This document shows positions 1 to 8,514 of a stretch of DNA of 64,000 nt, piece by piece. Location of the stretch: positions 1,440,994-1,504,993 of the forward strand of contig NZ_JACHFM010000001.1 of NCBI RefSeq assembly GCF_014201905.1. The letters run 5' to 3'. The notes below the pieces were generated by a model, which saw only the letters and a program-made list of their open reading frames with translations, was not told where the DNA came from and ran no database searches. The translations under genes were made by a program, and so were the position numbers. Within the stretch, counting starts at the first letter, position 1, and every line of letters begins with the position of its first letter. The DNA is from Amaricoccus macauensis. Its GTDB lineage: Bacteria > Pseudomonadota > Alphaproteobacteria > Rhodobacterales > Rhodobacteraceae.

Positions 1-1096
1 CCCCGAGGCCAAGGCCGGCGGCGATCAGCGACGACCCGCCGTAAGAGATGAGCGGCAACGTCATCCCCTTCGCGGGCAGGAGCCGCACGGCGACGCCGAT
101 GTTGATCATCGCCTGCATCCCGAGCTGCACGGCGAGGCCGGTGCCCGCGAGGCGAATGAACGGATCACGCTCGCGCACCAGCCGCATCAGCGACCGCGCG
201 ACCACCGTGGCATAGAGCACGAGGATCACGATGCAGAGCAGCAACCCGAACTCCTCCGCCGCCACCGCGATGATGAAATCCGTATGGGCGTCCGGCAGGG
301 TCCATTTCACCTGTCCGTTGCCGAGGCCGACGCCGAGCAGGCCGCCCTCCTGAATCGCGTTGGTCGCGTAGCCGATCTGGGTCAGCGGATCGACGTCGGA
401 CGAGAGAAACCCGTCGATGCGCCGCGCCACGTGCTCGGAGTTGTGGTAGGCGAACCAGCCGACGCCCATTACCCCGGCCCCGATCGAGCCGAGCAGCACG
501 ACCGGCGCGCCGGCGGCGAAGTACATCAGCGCCCAGCTCGCGATGATGAGGCCCGCCTGGCCGAAATCCGGCTGCAACGCCAGCGTCGCGGTCAGCGCCA
601 CCGCGACCGCGAACGACATGCCCTTCCCCGGCGGCCCCTTGATGTCGTAGCTCGCCGCCATCAGCCACGCCGCGAAGATCGCAAACGAAGGTTTCAGGAA
701 CTCCGCCGGCTGCACCGAGATGACCTTGAGCGAATACCAGCGGACCGCCCCCTTGCCGAAATCGGTGCCGAAGACCGGCAGCAGCATGAGCGCCACGACG
801 GCAAGGAGGAACGCCACGACGCCCCAGCGGCGCAGCCGCTGCGGTGCCATCATCGAGACCACGAGCATCAGCAGGAACGCGAACGCCCCGAAGCCGGCCT
901 GTCGCCAGACGTAGTGAAACGGATCAAGCCCGTTCCTCACCGCAAGCGGCGGAGAGGCGGCGAGACCGAGCAGCGTTCCGATCAGGAACAGCCCGGTGAT
1001 CGCCGCCAGCGAACCGCGATCGACCGTCCGCCACCATTCGGGTAGAATCGGCTCCCCGTGCCTCGCCGGCACGGCGCCATAGACCATCTCGGTCAT
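1..1096 (-). CDS. ftsW: Cell division protein FtsW (SEDS glycosyltransferase), 3' end outside window
   Basis: Reading the minus strand from ATG at 1096 gives 365 residues of a polytopic membrane protein of the FtsW/RodA/SpoVE family, which polymerises septal peptidoglycan from lipid II. Visible family marks are WYSLKVISVQPAEFLKP after the fourth helix, LQPDFGQAGL in the core, and near the visible end the signature GVAVRLLPAKGMTLPLISYGGSS. The C-terminus lies beyond position 1. The frame is long, uninterrupted and strongly hydrophobic. FtsW rather than RodA is favoured by the GMTLPLISYGGSS form. Its usual mur/ddl/fts neighbours would lie to the left of the window. Confidence 0.93.
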   Translation of the reverse strand, partial: MTEMVYGAVPARHGEPILPEWWRTVDRGSLAAITGLFLIGTLLGLAASPPLAVRNGLDPFHYVWRQAGFGAFAFLLMLVVSMMAPQRLRRWGVVAFLLAVVALMLLPVFGTDFGKGAVRWYSLKVISVQPAEFLKPSFAIFAAWLMAASYDIKGPPGKGMSFAVAVALTATLALQPDFGQAGLIIASWALMYFAAGAPVVLLGSIGAGVMGVGWFAYHNSEHVARRIDGFLSSDVDPLTQIGYATNAIQEGGLLGVGLGNGQVKWTLPDAHTDFIIAVAAEEFGLLLCIVILVLYATVVARSLMRLVRERDPFIRLAGTGLAVQLGMQAMINIGVAVRLLPAKGMTLPLISYGGSSLIAAGLGLG

Positions 1097-1213
1097 CGGG
1101 AACTGCCTTTCCCATCTCTGCCTGTCCACCCGCCCGGAGTTGGCCTCCGGTGCGATGGCGCGGAGTTTACCCTCGCGAAAGCGTTATTGCCAGCGTGTTG
1201 CGAGCGCCGCCTC

Positions 1214-1396
1214 TCAGGGGCGTCGGCGCCGCTCGAAGGCGTAGGCGAGCATTCCGCCCACGGCCGCCAGCGCCGCAAGGCCGCTGCCGGCGTCGATCTC
1301 CGGCGCGGAGACCGGCGTACAGTTGCAATGCGCCAGCGTTGGTGGCGCTGCCAGCAGCAGAAGTGGCAAGGCAAGCAGGGACAATCTCAGGAGCAT
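1214..1396 (-). CDS. Minimal VPEID-CTERM sorting-signal protein (60 aa)
   Basis: ATG at 1396 follows a good ribosome site (GGAGG, 8 nt upstream). The product is 60 residues: a signal peptide (MLLRLSLLALPLLLLAAPPTLA), a very short mature part with a Cys-x-Cys (HCNCTPVS), then a C-terminal sorting domain: an APEIDAGSG motif, a hydrophobic helix and a basic ERRRR tail. This is the VPEID-CTERM variant of PEP-CTERM signals, recognised by the exosortase E/protease fusion. That fusion is encoded divergently 196 bp away. An upstream in-frame ATG at 1465 would put 23 polar residues before the signal peptide and is unlikely. After removal of both signals only about 10-15 residues would remain, so the function of the mature product is unknown. 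Confidence 0.82.
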   Translation of the reverse strand: MLLRLSLLALPLLLLAAPPTLAHCNCTPVSAPEIDAGSGLAALAAVGGMLAYAFERRRRP

Positions 1397-1592
1397 CGCT
1401 CCGACCTCCGTAACGCCCCAACCGGATCGCTGCCCGACGCGGACCATAAGGTGTCGCGCGCGCACCCCGCAAGATACGGTGCCGATATTTTATCGACATG
1501 CCCCGTCTATATTATGAAACATTTTGTCTATTTCTTAACGCAACATTAATCGTGCCACCGCGAAGTTCCACCCCGACATCTGAAAGACCGCC

Positions 1593-3083
1593 ATGACCGA
1601 CCCGCCCTTCGCGCCGGCGCACCGGCTTCCGGTCTTCGTGCTGGCGCTCGTGGCGGTCGAAATCCTGACCATCGCCAACGTCTTCCAGTTTGCGGTCGAT
1701 TTCGACTGCCGTGCTACCGGCGCCTACGGCGCGTGCATGGCAGTGCGGAACTCCCTCGGGCGCGGGATGGCCCTGCTCGCCGTGGTCGCACTGGTGCCGG
1801 CGCTTCGCGGCCTTCTGTCAGGCCTTCCGCCGCGCCGCCCCGGCATCTGGCCCGGCGTTCAGCTTGCCGGCGTCGGGCTCATCCTGCTGCCGGCACTCGC
1901 CTCCGGCGACTTCGCCGCGACGTTCCGGGCGAGCCTGCCGGTCTGGGGGATCGGGGTGATCCTCGCGACGACAGGCACGCTGCTCTGGCTCGCCCCGGCG
2001 GCGCACTGGGCGCGACTCCTCCGGCCCGCCTGCCTCGCCCCGATCGCGCTGGCCTTCGCCGCGCCGGAGCTCCTCGGACTGGCGGACGGGCTCTGGCACG
2101 GCGCGGCGCTGCCTGATCTCACTTTTGCCCTCGTGGCAACCGGCCTCGCGCAGTTCGGCTTGGTGGAGGTGTTTCCGGCCGATCGGGTCATTCGCCTTGA
2201 CGATTTCGCCATCGAGGTCGCGGGGCCCTGCTCCGGAATGGAAGGCATGGCGCTCATCACCGCGCTGCTTGCGACCCACGTCTGGATCCACCGTCGCGGC
2301 CTGCGCTGGCCCCACGCCTTCGCGCTCTTTCCCCTCGCCATCGCCGCAAGCCTCGGCCTCAACGCCCTGCGCATCGGTGGCCTCGTGCTGATTGGCGCGC
2401 GGGTTTCCCCCGAGCTCGCGGTGAATGGCTTTCACAGCCATGCGGGCTGGCTCGCCTTCACGCTTCTCGCCTTCGCCCTGATCGCTCTCACCCGCCTCGC
2501 GGTGCTGCGCGCCGACACCGGGACCCGGCCCCCGAACGCCACGGCGGCGCTGATTCTGCCTTTCGTTGCAACCATGCTGGCAGCGCTCGCCATCGACACG
2601 TTCACACCAGAGCCGGCCGCGTGGTATCCGCTGCGCGCCGCCGTGATGCTCGCGGCGCTCCTGCCCTTCGCCGGAACCTGGGTGCGTCTCGGCGCACCAT
2701 CGCCTCACGCGATCGCCCTTGGCCTTGTGGTTGGCATCGGCTGGCTCATCAGCGAGCCGTCACCGGCGCCAGTCGGATCGTGGGTCGCGGTGCGCCTCCT
2801 CGGCGCCGTGCTTCTGACGCCGCTCGTCGAGGAGGCGTTCTTTCGCGGCTACATTCAGCCCCGGCTGATCCGCGCGGGCGTGCCGCCGCTCCTCGCCGTG
2901 GTGATCGCCGCCGTGCTCTTCGGGCTGCTCCATGGACGCTGGATCGCCGGCAGCCTGGCGGGCGCCGCCTTCGGCGTCGCGGCGCTCAGCCGCGGTCGCC
3001 TCGCCGATGCCTTCGTCGCCCATGCCGTGGCCAACGCCACCCTCGCCGCCTGGGCGCTCGTCACAGGTGAGTGGAGCGTCTGA
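1593..3083 (+). CDS. xrtE: Exosortase E/protease, VPEID-CTERM system
   Basis: A 496-residue polytopic membrane protein that fuses two enzymes. The N-terminal two thirds is an exosortase with the expected triad: Cys213 in GPCSGMEG, Arg260 in LNALRIGG and His281/His283 in FHSHAGW. The C-terminal third is a CPBP (CAAX/Abi) intramembrane protease with E413-E414 in LVEEAFFRG, a His in FGLLHG and HAVANA in the last helix. Exosortases cleave PEP-CTERM-like tails at the inner membrane, usually in bacteria that make extracellular polysaccharide. This fusion pairs with VPEID tails, and such a substrate lies divergently next door. An AT-rich stretch at about 1485-1550 probably holds promoters for both genes. 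Confidence 0.93.
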   Translation: MTDPPFAPAHRLPVFVLALVAVEILTIANVFQFAVDFDCRATGAYGACMAVRNSLGRGMALLAVVALVPALRGLLSGLPPRRPGIWPGVQLAGVGLILLPALASGDFAATFRASLPVWGIGVILATTGTLLWLAPAAHWARLLRPACLAPIALAFAAPELLGLADGLWHGAALPDLTFALVATGLAQFGLVEVFPADRVIRLDDFAIEVAGPCSGMEGMALITALLATHVWIHRRGLRWPHAFALFPLAIAASLGLNALRIGGLVLIGARVSPELAVNGFHSHAGWLAFTLLAFALIALTRLAVLRADTGTRPPNATAALILPFVATMLAALAIDTFTPEPAAWYPLRAAVMLAALLPFAGTWVRLGAPSPHAIALGLVVGIGWLISEPSPAPVGSWVAVRLLGAVLLTPLVEEAFFRGYIQPRLIRAGVPPLLAVVIAAVLFGLLHGRWIAGSLAGAAFGVAALSRGRLADAFVAHAVANATLAAWALVTGEWSV

Positions 3084-3103
3084 CCCGAGTCAGGTCAGCA
3101 CCG

Positions 3104-3727
3104 TCACAGACGCGGCAGCAGCGCCCCGAGCTCTGCCCGGAGACCATAGATTTCCGCCGCCGCCGTCGATCGCCCCGAGACCTCGGGCGCCGTCCGCCCG
3201 TCGAGCATCGACTTCGAGAACGCGTTCCGGTTGCCGAGTTGCGTCGCCAGCAGCAGGGCCCGCGACGGCCCGAGCGCCGTCAGCACCTCGTCGAGGCTGG
3301 CAAGCCGCGGCGGCATCCGGTTCAGCACGATCCGGAGCGGCCGCTTCAGCTTCGCCGCCGTCTCGATCACCGTCTCCAGCGCCCACACGTCCATGCCGGA
3401 CGGCTGGCAGGGCGCCAGGACCAGGTCGCTCTCCCGGATGACGTTCTCGAGCAGACTCGTCGCCGCGCCGGGGCAGTCCACCAGCACGAAATCGTAGGCC
3501 TTCCGCGCCGCCCGGATGTCAGAACTCGCCCGATAGTCCTTTGACTCCAGCACCTCGATCGCCGGATCGGCCCGAAGGGCCGCCCAGCGCGTCAGCGATC
3601 GCTGTGGATCGAGGTCCATGACCGCGACCGTCCGCCCGGCCTCGGCCCAGGCGGCGGCAAGGTGCGCGAGAAGCGTGGTCTTTCCGGCCCCGCCCTTCTG
3701 CTGGGCGAAAGTGATGACGTGCCCCAT
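3104..3727 (-). CDS. ParA family ATPase (orphan)
   Basis: The 207-residue product from ATG 3727 starts MGHVITFAQQKGGAGKTT, a deviant Walker A motif (KGGxGKT) typical of ParA/MinD/Soj ATPases. It continues with VAVMDLDPQRS (Walker A') and FVLVDCPG (Walker B). An upstream in-frame ATG at 3787 would add 20 basic residues not found at ParA N-termini. No parB or parS is nearby, and the chromosomal parAB pair is not here, so this is an orphan ParA. Such proteins position diverse cargos such as chemoreceptor arrays, carboxysomes or polysaccharide machinery. The cargo cannot be told from sequence. It converges with xrtE, with 20 bp between stop codons. Confidence 0.88.
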   Translation of the reverse strand: MGHVITFAQQKGGAGKTTLLAHLAAAWAEAGRTVAVMDLDPQRSLTRWAALRADPAIEVLESKDYRASSDIRAARKAYDFVLVDCPGAATSLLENVIRESDLVLAPCQPSGMDVWALETVIETAAKLKRPLRIVLNRMPPRLASLDEVLTALGPSRALLLATQLGNRNAFSKSMLDGRTAPEVSGRSTAAAEIYGLRAELGALLPRL

Positions 3728-3805
3728 GCGGCGGTTCTTCTTTCTCTGGTGACAGCCTGACCGCACTCTATGGCTTTTCTCCCCCATGGGAAGCGTCTTG
3801 GGCGG

Positions 3806-4693
3806 CTACCTGAGCCTCAGGATGCGGTCGCTCAGGGCGGTCGGAAACAGGCGCCGCATGATCGCCGCGCCGCGAGTCGTGCCGGTCACCGCATAGCGCG
3901 CCCGCGGCCGGCGGCTCTCCAGCGCCTCGATCAGCCGCGCCGTCACGGACGACGCCGGATGCTGTCCGGGCCCCGGGGTGTCCGCATAGAGCCGCGGCAG
4001 CAGACGCGTCTCGTAGGCCGACTGGTGCGGCGAGGTCCGCCAGTCGATATGCCGCTCGAAGTGCGGGATGGAGTTGCGCCGGAACGGCGTGTCGATCGGT
4101 CCGGGCTGGATCAGGATCACGTGGACGCCGGAGCCCGCAAGCTCCAGCCGCAAGGCGTCGGTGATGCCCTCGAGAGCGAACTTCGTCGCCACATAGGCCC
4201 CGCGCCAGGGCGCCGCGACCAGTCCGAGAACCGACGAGTTCATCACCACCCGCCCGCTTCCGGCCAGCCGCATCGCCGGCAACAGACGGTTCGTGAGGTC
4301 GATCTGCCCGAAGAGGTTCACCTCGAATATCTCGCGCAGAGCGACCCGCGGCAGATCCTCGACGGCCCCCGGCGTTGCGAAGGCGGCATTGTTGAAGAGA
4401 GCATCGAGCCGGCCGCCGGTCCGCTCCAGCACCTCGCCGGCGAGCGCCGCGACGCTTCCATCGGAAGCGAGGTCAAGCAAGAACGGCTCGACCCCGGCGG
4501 TGGACAGCCGCGCGGCGTCTTCGTCCCGCCGGCAGGCGGCCAGGACCCGCCAGCCGCGCCGGCGCAGGGAGCAGGCCGCATCGAGGCCAATGCCTGAAGA
4601 TGCACCGGTGATGAGGATCGACCGCTTGGACAGGCTCGCCGCTCCCTCTTTCCGGCCGCGCTCGACCGCGCGGCCCGCGACAGCCCAGTTCAC
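3806..4693 (-). CDS. Short-chain dehydrogenase/reductase (SDR)
   Basis: A classical SDR of 295 residues: cofactor-binding TGASSGIG near residue 29, NNAA near 105, catalytic Ser in MNSSVLG and YVATK (Tyr-x-x-x-Lys). The length beyond 250 and the substrate loop (PGPIDTPFRRN) resemble retinol-dehydrogenase-like and other broad SDRs, so the substrate is unknown. The first about 22 residues are Arg/Ala rich and precede the usual SDR beginning, so the true start may be a later non-ATG codon. The gene stands alone, upstream of and parallel to the ParA gene. Confidence 0.85.
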   Translation of the reverse strand: MNWAVAGRAVERGRKEGAASLSKRSILITGASSGIGLDAACSLRRRGWRVLAACRRDEDAARLSTAGVEPFLLDLASDGSVAALAGEVLERTGGRLDALFNNAAFATPGAVEDLPRVALREIFEVNLFGQIDLTNRLLPAMRLAGSGRVVMNSSVLGLVAAPWRGAYVATKFALEGITDALRLELAGSGVHVILIQPGPIDTPFRRNSIPHFERHIDWRTSPHQSAYETRLLPRLYADTPGPGQHPASSVTARLIEALESRRPRARYAVTGTTRGAAIMRRLFPTALSDRILRLR

Positions 4694-4769
4694 TCCGCTG
4701 GCGAGAAATCAAGAGGAAACTGCGTCTTTTTCCTGATTTTTCTTACTGTTCGTCCCGGATACTTGCACG

Positions 4770-4785
4770 GCCTAGAAAACTAGGC
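4770..4785. repeat. Small inverted repeat GCCTAG-AAAA-CTAGGC in an intergenic region
   Basis: A perfect 6-bp inverted repeat around an A4 spacer, about 75 bp upstream of the SDR start and about 235 bp upstream of the ATP-grasp gene. The 328-bp gap 4694-5021 is less GC-rich than its surroundings. It contains this repeat and a looser CCCCGAAA/TTTCGGGG pair (4902-4909 with 4926-4933), but no ORF I would support. The repeat could be an operator for either divergent gene. No regulator is assigned. Confidence 0.45.
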
Positions 4786-4855
4786 TACGCCAATCAGTGG
4801 GGACATTGGGGAGCTGTGGCCACGTCGCGAATGCTTGAGTAAATGATTCATTTTT

Positions 4856-4884
4856 TTGTCACATTCAGTGATCTCATGTAACTG
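4856..4884 (+). promoter_or_regulatory. Possible sigma-70 promoter for the ATP-grasp gene
   Basis: TTGTCA (4856-4861) and TAACTG (4879-4884) are separated by 17 bp within the AT-richer part of the gap, 137 bp before the downstream ATG. The -10 is poor, so this is a weak prediction made from position and spacing. Confidence 0.25.
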
Positions 4885-5021
4885 CGGACAAATGCCCTCC
4901 GCCCCGAAAGGATGCGGGCCGTCTGTTTCGGGGGGTGTGGTGTCTTCGTCCGTTTCTCAGATGTGACCGCAGCGCCTTGTGCCGCGTTGCGACGCGTAGG
5001 GGTTTGGGGAGTTAGAAGGCG

Positions 5022-6074
5022 ATGCCAAGGTTTGATCTGGACAGGGACGCGTTCCTCAGAGACGTCGACCGTCGCCTGAGATGGGCCTGGCGCGTCGCGA
5101 GACTGCGCAACGGTCTCGGCATGTTGCCGCGTCCGGTACAGACCGAGGCGTATGACAGCACCTTCCGCTCCGACCGCGAGGCCGTCACCTACCACTATGC
5201 GGTGCGGAATTCCCACATGCCGGACTTCGAATCGCCCCGCTGGGTGAACGAGAAGGTCCGCTGGCAGTTTCTGAACCACCCCAATCCGCTGATGACACTC
5301 GCGGCGGACAAGGCGGCGGTGCGCGACTACCTCCGCTTCAAGGGCGCCGAGATCCAGGCGCCGGAACTCTACGGCATCTTCGAGACCGGTGAGGAGCTGG
5401 CCGCGGCCCGGCTCCCGCAGCGGTACGTGCTGAAATCCACCTTCGGCTGTGGCACCCACCATTTCATCGACGAGGCGGAGCCCGTCCGGCGTCGCGCCCT
5501 CGCATCCCAGCTCAGGCGTCTCGGCGAGTGGGACCACTGGCGCATTCTCGGCGAGCTGCATTATCGCGGCATTCCGAAGCGCTGGCTGGCCGAAGAAAAC
5601 GTCGGCCCCGGCGAAAGCATGCGCGAGTTCAAGTTCTACTGCCTGCACGGCCAGCCGCTCTTCGTGCTCTACATCAGCGAGCGCTCGCCCGGCCGGTTCC
5701 GTCATGCACTCTTCGACCTGAACTGGGGGCCGGTGGACTTCCACTGGAACGGTCACCCCGAGACCGCCGAGCGGCCGCCCCGTCCCGCCGATTTCGAGCG
5801 GATGGTCGCGGAGGCGAAGCGTCTGTCCGAGGACTTCCTGCACGTGCGCGTGGATTTCCTCCAGCAGGGCAAGCAGACCTACTTCTCCGAGCTCACCTTC
5901 TCGGGTGGTGGGGCGCGCAATCCGTTCGTTCCGTACTTCCACAACGAAGTGCTGGGCGAGATGCTCGACCTCAGTCACGCCGACGCCTACCTCGAGCGCG
6001 GCCGCCGGATCACCCGGGCTCTGGCCGGTTCGGTCCAGCAGCAGGCCCTCCACGGCCTCGCACAGCGGGCCTGA
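5022..6074 (+). CDS. TupA-like ATP-grasp amidoligase-fold protein
   Basis: The 350-residue product has the pattern of the TupA-like ATP-grasp family: NEKVRWQFLNHPNPLMTLAADK (residues about 76-97), RYVLKSTFGCGTH (ATP-binding lysine strand), MREFKFYCLHGQPLFV, and the metal-binding end VRVDFLQQGKQTYFSELTFSGGG. Members are usually in capsule or cell-surface polysaccharide loci. They are thought to ligate amino acids or sugar acids to glycans; the founding member acts in teichuronopeptide synthesis. No glycosyltransferases flank it here, so its acceptor is unknown. ATG 5022 follows a purine-rich GGGGAGTTAGAAGG stretch. Confidence 0.78.
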   Translation: MPRFDLDRDAFLRDVDRRLRWAWRVARLRNGLGMLPRPVQTEAYDSTFRSDREAVTYHYAVRNSHMPDFESPRWVNEKVRWQFLNHPNPLMTLAADKAAVRDYLRFKGAEIQAPELYGIFETGEELAAARLPQRYVLKSTFGCGTHHFIDEAEPVRRRALASQLRRLGEWDHWRILGELHYRGIPKRWLAEENVGPGESMREFKFYCLHGQPLFVLYISERSPGRFRHALFDLNWGPVDFHWNGHPETAERPPRPADFERMVAEAKRLSEDFLHVRVDFLQQGKQTYFSELTFSGGGARNPFVPYFHNEVLGEMLDLSHADAYLERGRRITRALAGSVQQQALHGLAQRA

Positions 6075-6140
6075 CGCCGGGCACGTTCTCCGCCAGCGAA
6101 TGAAGTGGATCCGCGCCAACCGGCGCGGTACACAATATGT

Positions 6141-8396
6141 ATGGCCGATGACAACGAAACCCCCGAAATCCCGCCGCACGATACCCCATCGGAAGTGAGC
6201 GAGCCGCTCGATCGCGCGCTTGGTGAGCGGTATCTCACCTACGCTCTTTCGACGATCATGCATCGGGCGCTGCCCGACGCCCGCGACGGCCTGAAGCCGG
6301 TGCATCGCCGCATTCTCTATGCCATGCGTGGCCTGCGGCTCGATCCGACCGGTGCCTTTCGCAAGTGCGCAAAGATCGTCGGCGAGGTGATGGGCAACTA
6401 CCACCCGCATGGCGATCAGGCGATCTACGACGCCCTCGCGCGCCTCGCGCAGGATTTCAATGTCCGCTATCCGCTGGTGGATGGTCAGGGCAACTTCGGC
6501 AACATCGACGGCGACAACCCTGCCGCCCAACGCTACACCGAGGCCCGTCTCACCCCGGCGGCGGCCGCCCTGATGGAAGGGCTCGCCGAGGACGCCGTCG
6601 ACTTCCGCGACAACTACGACGGTTCGGAGCAGGAGCCGGTGGTCCTGCCCGCCGCGTTCCCGAACCTGCTCGCGAACGGCTCCTCCGGGATCGCCGTCGG
6701 CATGGCGACGAACATCCCGCCGCACAACATCGACGAGCTTTGCACCGCCTGCCTCCATCTCATCCAGCACCCCGCCGCCACGGACGAGAAGTTGCTCGAC
6801 TTCGTGCAGGGCCCGGACTTTCCGACCGGCGGAATCATCGTCGAGCCGCGCGCCGCGATCAAGGAAGCCTACCGCACCGGTCGCGGAGGCTTCCGTCTGC
6901 GCGCCCGCTGGGAGGTGGAAGACCTCGGCCGCGGCACCTGGCAGATCGTCGTCACCGAAATCCCCTATCAGGTGCCGAAAGGCCGCCTGATCGAGCGCCT
7001 TGCCGGCCTCATCAACGAGAAGAAGGTGCCACTCCTCGCCGACGTGCGCGACGAGAGCACCGAGGACATCCGCCTGATCCTCGAACCCCGCGCCCGCACC
7101 GTGGATCCGACCGTCCTCATGGAAATGCTGTTCCGGGCGAGCGACCTCGAGACCCGCTTCGCCATGAACATGAACGTCCTGATCGACGGCCGCACGCCGC
7201 AGGTCTCGACGCTGCGCGAGGTGCTGCGCGCCTTCCTCGATCATCGCCGTGACGTGCTGCTGCGCCGGTCGCGGCACCGGCTGGCAAAGATCGACGCCCG
7301 GCTCGAAGTGCTCGAAGGCTTCCTCGTCGCCTATCTGAACCTCGACCGGGTGATCGAGATCATCCGCTACGAGGATGATCCGAAGGCGGTGATGATCGCC
7401 GAGTTCAGCCTCACCGACGTGCAGGCCGAGGCGATCCTCAACATGCGCCTGCGCAACTTGCGCAAGCTCGAAGAGATGGAGATCCGCGGCGAGCGCGATG
7501 CCCTCACCGTGGAGCGCGCCGGCCTTGTCGAACTCCTCGACTCCGAGGCGGGGCAGTGGCGCCGCATCGCCGACGAGATCCGCGCGACGCGCAAGGCGTT
7601 CGGCAAGTCGGCCCGTGGCGGCGCGCGGCGCACCACCTTCGACGACGCGCCGGAGGTGGAGGAAGTCTCGCTCGAATCGATGATCGAGCGCGAGCCGATC
7701 ACCGTCGTCTGCTCCGAAATGGGCTGGATCCGCGCGCTGCGCGGCCGCATCGACCCCTCGACCGAGCTCAAGTTCAAGGACGGCGACGGGCCGCGTTTCC
7801 TGATCCACGCCGAGACCACCGACAAGCTGCTGCTCTTCGCCTCGAACGGGCGGATGTACACGCTCGCCGCCAATTCGCTCCCGGGTGGCCGGGGCATGGG
7901 CGAGCCGGTGCGCCTGATGGTGGATCTCCCGAACGAGGCGCAGATGGTGACGCTTTTCGTCCACACGCCGGGGGCGAAGCTTCTGGTTGCCTCCGACGCC
8001 GGCGACGGTTTCATCCTCGGCGAGGACGATGCGGTGGCGCAGACGCGCGCCGGGCGCCAGATCCTGAACCTGAAGGAAGGCGTCCGGGCCAAGGTCTGCC
8101 GGCCGGTGCGCGGCGATCACGTTGCCGTGGCCGGTGACAACCGCAAGGTCCTGGTCTTTCCCCTCGCCGAGCTCGACGAGATGACGCGCGGCAAGGGCAC
8201 GCGGCTGCAGCGCTACAAGGACGGCGGCCTGACGGACGCCACCACCTTCACGCTGGCGGACGGCCTTGCGTGGAAGGATCCGGCCGGACGCACCCGCACC
8301 GTGGCGCAGCCCGAACTCGACGAATGGATCGGCCGGCGGGCCGACGCCGGCCGGATGGCGCCGCGAGGCTTTCCGCAGAACCGGCGCTTCGACTGA
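6141..8396 (+). CDS. parC: DNA topoisomerase IV subunit A
   Basis: A 751-residue type IIA topoisomerase A subunit. The winged-helix region has [14 protein letters not shown] and [22 protein letters not shown]. The active-site Tyr is in [10 protein letters not shown]. The C-terminal half holds only degenerate beta-propeller repeats ([28 protein letters not shown]) and lacks the GyrA box, which identifies ParC rather than GyrA. It decatenates daughter chromosomes together with ParE, which is not in the window. ATG 6141 (MADDNETPE) is chosen; an in-frame GTG at 6105 would add 12 residues. Neither start has a strong ribosome site. Confidence 0.96.
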   Translation: MADDNETPEIPPHDTPSEVSEPLDRALGERYLTYALSTIMHRALPDARDGLKPVHRRILYAMRGLRLDPTGAFRKCAKIVGEVMGNYHPHGDQAIYDALARLAQDFNVRYPLVDGQGNFGNIDGDNPAAQRYTEARLTPAAAALMEGLAEDAVDFRDNYDGSEQEPVVLPAAFPNLLANGSSGIAVGMATNIPPHNIDELCTACLHLIQHPAATDEKLLDFVQGPDFPTGGIIVEPRAAIKEAYRTGRGGFRLRARWEVEDLGRGTWQIVVTEIPYQVPKGRLIERLAGLINEKKVPLLADVRDESTEDIRLILEPRARTVDPTVLMEMLFRASDLETRFAMNMNVLIDGRTPQVSTLREVLRAFLDHRRDVLLRRSRHRLAKIDARLEVLEGFLVAYLNLDRVIEIIRYEDDPKAVMIAEFSLTDVQAEAILNMRLRNLRKLEEMEIRGERDALTVERAGLVELLDSEAGQWRRIADEIRATRKAFGKSARGGARRTTFDDAPEVEEVSLESMIEREPITVVCSEMGWIRALRGRIDPSTELKFKDGDGPRFLIHAETTDKLLLFASNGRMYTLAANSLPGGRGMGEPVRLMVDLPNEAQMVTLFVHTPGAKLLVASDAGDGFILGEDDAVAQTRAGRQILNLKEGVRAKVCRPVRGDHVAVAGDNRKVLVFPLAELDEMTRGKGTRLQRYKDGGLTDATTFTLADGLAWKDPAGRTRTVAQPELDEWIGRRADAGRMAPRGFPQNRRFD

Positions 8397-8514
8397 TCCG
8401 CGACGGAAAGCGCCCGCTGCCGCGTGTCAGACGCCGGGAGGAACCAAGGCCACTGGCCGGACGTTCCTTTCCGGAAAACCCGGGCTGCACCCCGGGCGTG
8501 GAGTACGTGACGCC

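Noticed and set aside
4848-8120. Minus-strand open frame of 1090 codons opposite parC
   Set aside because: It is antisense to a clear topoisomerase gene and to the ATP-grasp gene. Its composition is the mirror of high-GC codon bias, with no domain and no ribosome site.
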